Shown: in pieces, positions 58,951-64,000 of the stretch
Layout of the letters: each line of letters begins with the position of its first letter
How positions within the stretch are numbered: position 1 is the stretch's first letter
NCBI GenBank assembly: GCA_949878435.1
Contig: CATLAK010000016.1
Location: forward strand, 1 to 64,000
Direction: 5' to 3'
From: an uncultured Lachnospiraceae bacterium
GTDB lineage: Bacteria > Bacillota > Clostridia > Lachnospirales > Lachnospiraceae
DNA: 64,000 nucleotides
Made by a program: the position numbers and the translations under genes
Notes under the pieces: generated by a model
What the model saw: only the letters and a program-made list of their open reading frames with translations
Told to the model about the DNA's origin: nothing
The model's database searches: none

Positions 58951-58978
58951 TTAAATGATTGTATGAGGAATCAGTGAC

Positions 58979-59010
58979 CAATACCCGGAGGAGCCATCTT
59001 CCGGGTATTG
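58979..59010 (+). terminator. Hairpin after pgi
   Basis: An 11-bp perfect stem (CAATACCCGGA with TCCGGGTATTG) and a 10-base loop, 28 bases after the pgi stop. The following bases (CTGTATAAAC) are not a T run, so termination may be weak or factor-dependent. Confidence 0.65.
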
Positions 59011-59079
59011 CTGTATAAACAGGACTGCGCATAGGCAATATGCCGCGGGGATGCTCGTTGAAAAAGGAAGGAAAGACGC

Positions 59080-59772
59080 ATGAATAGGATTTTGATTATA
59101 GACGATGATAAAGAGTTGTGTGCGCTGATTAAGCAAAGTATTTTGGTGGAAAATATGGAAGCCGATGCCTGTTATTCGGGAAAAGAGGGTTTGATGAAAT
59201 TACGGGAAAAGGACTACCAGACCGTTTTGCTGGACGTCATGATGCCTGACATGGATGGGTTTGAGACTTTGGAGAAAATCAGGGCAGAAAGCAGGGTTCC
59301 CGTTTTGATGCTTACATCCAGAGGCGACAGCATATCTAAGATACGAGGGTTGCGCGCGGGGGCGGATGATTATCTGGCAAAACCATTTTTGATGGATGAG
59401 CTGATTGCCCGTGTAGCCTCTCTAGTAAGGCGGTATACGCGCTTTAATTCCAAGGAAGGGGAAGCAAAGACCTTGGTTTTCGATGGGCTTTCCATTGACT
59501 TAGACGCTCGTTGTGTCACTACGGGAAACGGAATCTTTGAACTGCCCAAAAAGGAATTTGACCTGCTTTTGTTCTGCGCTGAAAACCAAGGAAAGATTCT
59601 CACCAAGCAGCGGATTTATGAGGAGGTATGGGGGGAAGAATACTGTTTTGACGACAGCAATATTATGGCAGTAATCAGCCGATTGCGGAAAAAGCTGGAG
59701 AAAAATCCTGGAAATCCCAAGTATATCCAGACGGTAAAAGGAATTGGTTATCGTTTTAATAAGGAGGTATGA
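59080..59772 (+). CDS. OmpR-family response regulator
   Basis: A 230-residue regulator: receiver at residues 1-118 (IDDDKE, phospho-Asp in VLLDVMMPDMDG, Lys in YLAKPF) and a winged-helix Trans_reg_C domain at about 130-228 (LPKKEFDLLLF, EEVWGEEYCFDDSN, YIQTVKGIGYRF). GGAAGGAAAGACGC precedes the ATG. Its stop is 3 bases before the kinase start. It most likely binds the 11-bp repeats in front of the ABC transporter genes. Confidence 0.93.
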   Translation: MNRILIIDDDKELCALIKQSILVENMEADACYSGKEGLMKLREKDYQTVLLDVMMPDMDGFETLEKIRAESRVPVLMLTSRGDSISKIRGLRAGADDYLAKPFLMDELIARVASLVRRYTRFNSKEGEAKTLVFDGLSIDLDARCVTTGNGIFELPKKEFDLLLFCAENQGKILTKQRIYEEVWGEEYCFDDSNIMAVISRLRKKLEKNPGNPKYIQTVKGIGYRFNKEV

Positions 59773-59775
59773 CCA

Positions 59776-60699
59776 TTGTATATGGAACTTGTCGTTATCC
59801 TGTCCATAGTGATGGCAGCAGTTTCCGTTGCCGCCGCTTTTATCATAATTGGGCGTGTGAAAAAGCAGATCATGAAAATGGAGGAAGTGCTCAGAGATGT
59901 AAAGGAGGGAAATGGAAACAGGCGTATTCTGGCAGCATCCCGGGAATTAACGGCGCCTCTTGCCTACCAAATCAACGAAATTATTGTATCCTATGAGGAT
60001 AGGATTGTATCTCTCCGGCAGGAGGAGGAGACCAATAAGCAGTTGATGACAAGCCTTTCCCATGACGTGAGGACACCGCTTACCACGCTGATCGGCTATC
60101 TTGACGCGGTGCACAGAGGAGTGGTTACGGGAAAAGAACGTGAGGAATATATGGAGACTGCACGCCGGAAAGCCCATGATCTGAAGGCATACATTGATGT
60201 GCTCTTTGACTGGTTCAAGCTCAATTCAAATGAGTTTAATTTAAAGATGAATGTTGTTGAAGCGGCAGAACTGACCAGAAACATTTTGATCGACTGGATA
60301 CCCATTTTTGAAGACAATCAAATGGAGTATATCATTGATATTCCGCAACAGCCTTTTTTCGTCAAGGTGGACGTGGATGGTTATATGCGGGTTTTTAATA
60401 ATCTCATATCAAATGTGATTTCCCATGCCCACGCAGATAAGATTGAGATTACATTGGCAAAACAAGACAGGAAGGTAAAGATTCTTTTATTGGACAATGG
60501 GACAGGCATTGAAAAGGAAGATTTGAAGCATATTTTTGAGCGGCTTTACAAATGCGATAAGAGCAGAAGCGAAAAAGGCAGCGGTCTGGGATTGTCCATT
60601 GTATACCAGCTGGTTAAGAAAATGAATGGTGAAGTGACGGCGGAAAGCGAGCCGGGAAAAGGGACTGTTTTTATACTTATGTTTCCTTTGGCAGACTGA
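59776..60699 (+). CDS. Sensor histidine kinase with short N terminus
   Basis: A 307-residue kinase. AAGGAGG 8 bases upstream favours the TTG at 59776 over the ATG at 59782. One hydrophobic segment lies at about residues 5-25, so there is little or no outer sensor domain. HisKA follows (SHDVRTPLTTLIGYL, phospho-His at about residue 96), then HATPase_c (NNLISNVISHA, DNGTGI, KGSGLGLSIV). Kinases of this size next to BcrAB-type transporters usually control resistance to peptide antibiotics acting on the cell envelope. Confidence 0.92.
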   Translation: MYMELVVILSIVMAAVSVAAAFIIIGRVKKQIMKMEEVLRDVKEGNGNRRILAASRELTAPLAYQINEIIVSYEDRIVSLRQEEETNKQLMTSLSHDVRTPLTTLIGYLDAVHRGVVTGKEREEYMETARRKAHDLKAYIDVLFDWFKLNSNEFNLKMNVVEAAELTRNILIDWIPIFEDNQMEYIIDIPQQPFFVKVDVDGYMRVFNNLISNVISHAHADKIEITLAKQDRKVKILLLDNGTGIEKEDLKHIFERLYKCDKSRSEKGSGLGLSIVYQLVKKMNGEVTAESEPGKGTVFILMFPLAD

Positions 60700-60710
60700 A
60701 ATTTAAAATT

Positions 60711-60764
60711 GCAAGGTTCATGCAAGGTTGAGGCAAGGTTTATGTAAGATTGGCATGATAGAAT
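60711..60764 (+). promoter_or_regulatory. Four 11-bp-period repeats and -10, ABC operon promoter
   Basis: GCAAGGTT at 60711, 60722 and 60733, then GTAAGATT at 60744: four copies at an exact 11-bp period, one helical turn. A TAGAAT (60759-60764) serves as -10; no -35 is visible at the right spacing. This is the picture of an activator-dependent promoter occupied by OmpR-family dimers, here most likely the regulator encoded at 59080. Confidence 0.8.
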
Positions 60765-60819
60765 AAAGCATGTAAAGCCGTCAAAGAAATGGAAGGCGGC
60801 AAAGCAAGGAGGTTTGAAT

Positions 60820-61743
60820 ATGCCGGAATATATCATTGAAACAAAAAATCTTACAAAAAAATACGGCACACAAAAAAGCGTTGCAAGCTTAAATATCCAT
60901 GTGCAGAAAGGAAGAATTTATGGTCTGCTTGGAAGAAACGGAGCGGGAAAGACCACCACTATGAAAATGCTTCTTGGATTGACCGCGCCTACGTCCGGTG
61001 AGATTAAGATCTGGGGGAAGTCTCTGCATGGAAATGAAAAAAAGACCCTGTCCAGGATAGGAAGTCTGATTGAGTCTCCCGGTTTTTATCCTAATTTGAC
61101 GGGTACGGAGAATCTGCGCATCTTTGCAACGCTGCGGGGGGTGCCGAATAATCACGCCATTGAAGATGCGCTGAATCTGGTGGGTCTTCCTTACAAGGAT
61201 AAGAAGCTGTTTTCCCAGTATTCTCTTGGCATGAAGCAGCGGCTGGCGATCGCGCTTGCGGTCATGCACGATCCGGAGCTTTTAATTTTAGACGAGCCTA
61301 TCAATGGACTTGATCCAATCGGAATTGCGGAGGTGCGCTCCTTTATCCGGCAGTTATGTGATGAACGGGGAAAGACCATCCTGATTTCCAGTCATATTCT
61401 TTCGGAGATTTCTCTTTTGGCAGACGATATCGGTATTATCGATCACGGAGCACTTCTGGATGAGGAAAGCCTTGCCCGATTGGAACAAAAAAGCAATAAG
61501 CACATTCACTTTACCCTTTCCAATACGGCGCAGGCGGCAAGAATCTTAGAGCTTCAGTTTAAGGAGAACCAGTTTTCCATATTGGACGACCATAATCTGC
61601 AGGTCCATAACCTTGCCATACCGGTGAGCGGGATGATTACGGCTTTTGTGGAAAACGGGCTGGAAGTATCGGAGGCACATACCTGCGAAGAAAGTCTGGA
61701 GGACTATTTCAAGCGGATTACGGGAGGTGAGGGAATTGCTTAG
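60820..61743 (+). CDS. ABC transporter ATPase (BcrA type)
   Basis: A 307-residue ATPase: Walker A GRNGAGKTTT, Q-loop region IESPGFYPNLTGTENL, signature YSLGMKQRL, Walker B LLILDEP and H-loop SSHILSE. It belongs to the bacitracin/lantibiotic-immunity class that works with two small permeases, encoded next. AAGGAGG 7 bases upstream fixes the ATG at 60820. It ends 8 bases inside the first permease gene. Confidence 0.93.
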   Translation: MPEYIIETKNLTKKYGTQKSVASLNIHVQKGRIYGLLGRNGAGKTTTMKMLLGLTAPTSGEIKIWGKSLHGNEKKTLSRIGSLIESPGFYPNLTGTENLRIFATLRGVPNNHAIEDALNLVGLPYKDKKLFSQYSLGMKQRLAIALAVMHDPELLILDEPINGLDPIGIAEVRSFIRQLCDERGKTILISSHILSEISLLADDIGIIDHGALLDEESLARLEQKSNKHIHFTLSNTAQAARILELQFKENQFSILDDHNLQVHNLAIPVSGMITAFVENGLEVSEAHTCEESLEDYFKRITGGEGIA

Positions 61744-62515
61744 ACTGATTATCTGTGAATTTTGGAAATTAAAACGAAGAAGATTATTTCAGGCGGCGTT
61801 TCTAACAACCTTTATCATACCCCTGCTCTATACTCTTATTTTATCGGATGCAAATCTTGACAATATGATGTCGGTTGTAAGGGAAGAAAATGGCTTTTTG
61901 ATTCTGATGCCTTTGTCCGTTGTGTTAGCTGCCAATCTTTTTTTTGAAGAACATGACCATGATACATTAAAAAATCTGATGTGTATTCCGGTTTCAAAGA
62001 ACAGGCTTGCTTTGGCTAAATTTGCGGTGATTTTTCTCTTCGATGTGGGTTACATGTTCGTCGGTTATGGAACTGCGATTTTACTTTCGGTTTTGACAGG
62101 TGTTCCGCTTGGCGGTTTAGTGCTGCAGCTTTTTCTTACCCTTGGAACCGGTGCTCTGCTCTTTGCGGCAGCAATGCCATGTATCTTTTTGGTGGTGTGG
62201 TGCAATAAGTCTTATATTATTTCTGTCATTATTGCATTTGCGTATACGGTGTTTAATTATATCCTGCGTATCAACGATAGCTTTATGATGGTCCCTTTGG
62301 GGCTCAATGTTGCCACCTTTCTTCCGGTTCCTGTTATCTTTCGATGGCTGTATCAGTTTCATTCACTGGAAGACGCCGGGGAAATCATGCGTGAGTTTTA
62401 TCATCGGTTCAGTCCTTATTTTGTTTCAACTCCGGCAGTCTTTGGGATACTGTTTGGGGAAGGGGTGGTCTTTATGGTGCTCATGATGAAGGTCTACCGA
62501 AAACAAAGTGTATAA
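61736..62515 (+). CDS. ABC transporter permease, first subunit
   Basis: A 259-residue permease starting at TTG 61736, with GGAGGTGAGGGAA directly before it and an 8-base overlap with the ATPase gene. It has about six hydrophobic segments and begins LLRLIICEFWKLKRRR, a usual start for BcrB/lantibiotic-immunity permeases; SVVLAANLFFEEHDHDTLKN matches the family's conserved first loop. Confidence 0.85.
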   Translation: MLRLIICEFWKLKRRRLFQAAFLTTFIIPLLYTLILSDANLDNMMSVVREENGFLILMPLSVVLAANLFFEEHDHDTLKNLMCIPVSKNRLALAKFAVIFLFDVGYMFVGYGTAILLSVLTGVPLGGLVLQLFLTLGTGALLFAAAMPCIFLVVWCNKSYIISVIIAFAYTVFNYILRINDSFMMVPLGLNVATFLPVPVIFRWLYQFHSLEDAGEIMREFYHRFSPYFVSTPAVFGILFGEGVVFMVLMMKVYRKQSV

Positions 62516-62529
62516 GGAGGTGAAGAAGG

Positions 62530-63342
62530 ATGTTGCGTATAATTAAAACGGAGTTTATGAAAATAAAAAGGTACCATATTCTGCTGATTGGCTTGATCGG
62601 CATGCTGTGTTCGCCGCTGCTCCAGCTTTTTTCGCAAATGGTGGTGAATGAGGAATATAAAACACCGAATTTTGATTTTGCCGCGCTGGCGGAGATGACC
62701 GTCTGGGGAAGTGCGCAGGTCTTTATGCCGGCGCTGTTTACCTTGATCGGGGGTTATCTAATCAGCAGGGAATATTCGGACGATACCTTGAAAAATATTC
62801 TGACCGTTCCTGTCTCTTTTCGCAAGTTCCTGGCAGGAAAGCTGGTCGCAATCGGGCTGCTGGCGATGCTCTTCGGTGTATACTGCTTTGGTGTGACGAC
62901 AGCGGTGGGAATCGCAGCGGGGCTGCCTGATATCAAGGTTTCTGTTCTGGCAATTGCCCTGCTGCAGATGACGGGGCTTGCTTTCTGGGTTTATATTGTG
63001 GTTGTGCCGATTATCGTTATCTGCAGCAAAAGACCGGGTACGTTCATGGGCGGTTCCATTATGGCATTTCTTGCAGGATATGCTATTTTATTTTTCAAGC
63101 AAGGGCTGCTTCGGCAGATTTATCCCTTTTCCGCAGCACTGACAATGATTGGATTTGATACCTCTTCCTATTCCGGGACGTCGGATAAGGGCAGCGTTTT
63201 GCTGGCGGCTGTGTCATTGGGGAGTATGCTTCTCATTGCAGTGGTGCTGGTTTGCATCTCCAAAGCGCCGGAGGATGCGCATAAAAAGAAGAAAGCAAAG
63301 GGCAGGGGCGGGTCTTCGCGCCGTGGGCAGCAGCAAAGATAA
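62530..63342 (+). CDS. ABC transporter permease, second subunit
   Basis: A 270-residue permease of the same type (MLRIIKTEFMKIKRYH; GGYLISREYSDDTLKNIL), with about six hydrophobic segments and a very basic cytoplasmic tail (KKKKAKGRGGSSRRGQQQR). AAGGAGGTGAAGAAGG precedes the ATG, 14 bases after the first permease. With the ATPase it forms an exporter-like complex likely protecting the membrane from a peptide antibiotic. Confidence 0.88.
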   Translation: MLRIIKTEFMKIKRYHILLIGLIGMLCSPLLQLFSQMVVNEEYKTPNFDFAALAEMTVWGSAQVFMPALFTLIGGYLISREYSDDTLKNILTVPVSFRKFLAGKLVAIGLLAMLFGVYCFGVTTAVGIAAGLPDIKVSVLAIALLQMTGLAFWVYIVVVPIIVICSKRPGTFMGGSIMAFLAGYAILFFKQGLLRQIYPFSAALTMIGFDTSSYSGTSDKGSVLLAAVSLGSMLLIAVVLVCISKAPEDAHKKKKAKGRGGSSRRGQQQR

Positions 63343-63384
63343 AGGAGCGTGAAGTTTCCACCTGAAAAATGCAATGAAAGAATT

Positions 63385-63436
63385 ATTTTCCACATTAAAA
63401 ATGTAGTAATATAATAATTTTCCGCATTAAAAGTGT
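63385..63436 (+). promoter_or_regulatory. Two 20-bp direct repeats, candidate operator
   Basis: ATTTTCC-R-CATTAAAA-R-TGT occurs at 63385-63404 and 63417-63436. The starts are 32 bp apart, three helical turns. The second copy ends on the first base of the candidate -35, so a bound protein would cover the promoter of the AAA ATPase gene. Confidence 0.65.
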
Positions 63437-63464
63437 TTAAAATAAAAAGAAAATGGGGTATAAT
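63436..63464 (+). promoter_or_regulatory. Promoter of AAA_14 ATPase gene
   Basis: TTTAAA (63436-63441), a 17-base spacer and a perfect TATAAT (63459-63464), 30 bases upstream of the ATG. Confidence 0.65.
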
Positions 63465-63494
63465 AGCATAAAGTACATTTTACGGGGGAGTAAT

Positions 63495-64000
63495 ATGGAA
63501 CGTCTGATTATGGATCAGTTGAAAGCATGGAAAAACAGAAAGCATAGAAAGCCCTTAATTATTCGAGGCGCACGGCAGGTGGGGAAAACCTGGCTGATGA
63601 AGGAGTTCGGAAGAAGAGAGTTTGAAAATGTGGTGTACATTAGTTTTGACAATAACGAGCATATGAAAAATACTTTCCAACTTGATTTTGATATCAAGAG
63701 AATTATTTCTGCGCTGAAGATTGAGCACGGAAGTGATTTTAGGGCAGAAAATACGCTTTTGATTTTTGATGAGATTCAAGAGGTTCCTAAAGCGCTGACT
63801 TCGCTGAAGTATTTTTGCGAGAATGCGCCTGAGTATGCAATTGTTGCAGCAGGTTCTCTTTTGGGAGTCGCCTTGCACTCAGGGACCTCTTTCCCGGTAG
63901 GAAAAGTAGAGTTCCTTCAATTATATCCATTGAATTTTCAAGAGTTTTTGATGGCGGCAGGACAGGAGGGACTGGCGGAATTATTAGATACGAAAGAGTA
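63495..64000 (+). CDS. AAA_14/DUF4143 ATPase, cut by window end
   Basis: Starts at the ATG at 63495 (CGGGGGAGTAAT before it) and is still open at 64000 after 168 residues. Seen: MERLIMDQLKAWKNRK, Walker A GARQVGKTWLMKEF, Walker B LLIFDEIQEVP, sensor AAGSLLGVALH and FPVGKVEFLQLYPLNFQEF. These match the AAA_14 family, whose full members are about 400-450 residues and end in DUF4143. Their function is not well defined; they are common in gut Bacillota and Bacteroidota. Confidence 0.9.
   Translation, partial: MERLIMDQLKAWKNRKHRKPLIIRGARQVGKTWLMKEFGRREFENVVYISFDNNEHMKNTFQLDFDIKRIISALKIEHGSDFRAENTLLIFDEIQEVPKALTSLKYFCENAPEYAIVAAGSLLGVALHSGTSFPVGKVEFLQLYPLNFQEFLMAAGQEGLAELLDTKE

Overview
The window looks like the chromosome of an anaerobic Bacillota bacterium, most likely a gut Lachnospiraceae. 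The clues are strong AGGAGG ribosome sites, mid-range base composition, and Clostridia-type families: LytTR and OmpR regulators, MATE proteins, DUF2156, YwlG-like, GH65 and beta-phosphoglucomutase fragments, and a small exported protein of a type I associate with this family. No rRNA, tRNA, CRISPR array, transposase or integrase was seen. All calls come from reading the sequence; no database was searched.

Region 1 (1-12.9 kb) is accessory. It holds an AlbA_2/Schlafen-type ATP-binding regulator that appears to lack its EFK motif, an APH(3')-type aminoglycoside kinase, a LysM lipoprotein, a one-chain restriction-methylation-specificity enzyme with two recognition domains, and a NucS-like nuclease gene broken by one missing base. 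Then come a small exported protein, an unlisted 50-residue membrane peptide, an XRE membrane regulator, and a 342-bp near-perfect palindrome of unknown nature.

Region 2 (13-24.4 kb) is one gene for a 3791-residue surface protein: signal peptide, proline-rich stalk, Calx-beta-like and Ig-like segments, InlB/Flg_new-type repeats, and a C-terminal membrane anchor without LPXTG.

Region 3 (24.4-48.6 kb) is the highlight. A convergent/divergent LytTR regulator faces a promoter with two 9-bp direct repeats. From that promoter runs a tightly packed series: MATE transporter fused to an RsbW-like ATPase domain, a 4000-residue four-module NRPS ending in a thioester reductase, an Sfp-type PPTase, a STAS anti-sigma antagonist, a second MATE-ATPase fusion with a degenerate ATP site, a membrane SpoIIE-type phosphatase, a free RsbW-like kinase, a formyltransferase, a DUF2156 acyl/aminoacyl-transferase, a YwlG-like protein, a TPR membrane protein and an HExxH membrane protein. 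This reads as a peptide-aldehyde (or derived) biosynthetic locus wired into a complete partner-switching phosphorylation module with no sigma factor in sight.

Region 4 (48.1-57.6 kb) is a sugar/ester utilisation locus with an ABC importer, three hydrolases, a GH65 phosphorylase fragment and beta-phosphoglucomutase. It is scarred: the response regulator and sensor kinase are joined by a deletion, the binding-protein signal peptide is frameshifted in an A run, an MBL-fold hydrolase is fused in frame to the C-terminal half of a GH65 phosphorylase, and beta-phosphoglucomutase runs into the pgi promoter. Either the locus is decaying or the assembly has errors here.

Region 5 (57.6-64 kb) holds pgi, then an OmpR/histidine-kinase pair and a BcrAB-type ABC transporter preceded by four exact 11-bp-period repeats, and finally the start of an AAA_14/DUF4143 ATPase cut by the window edge.
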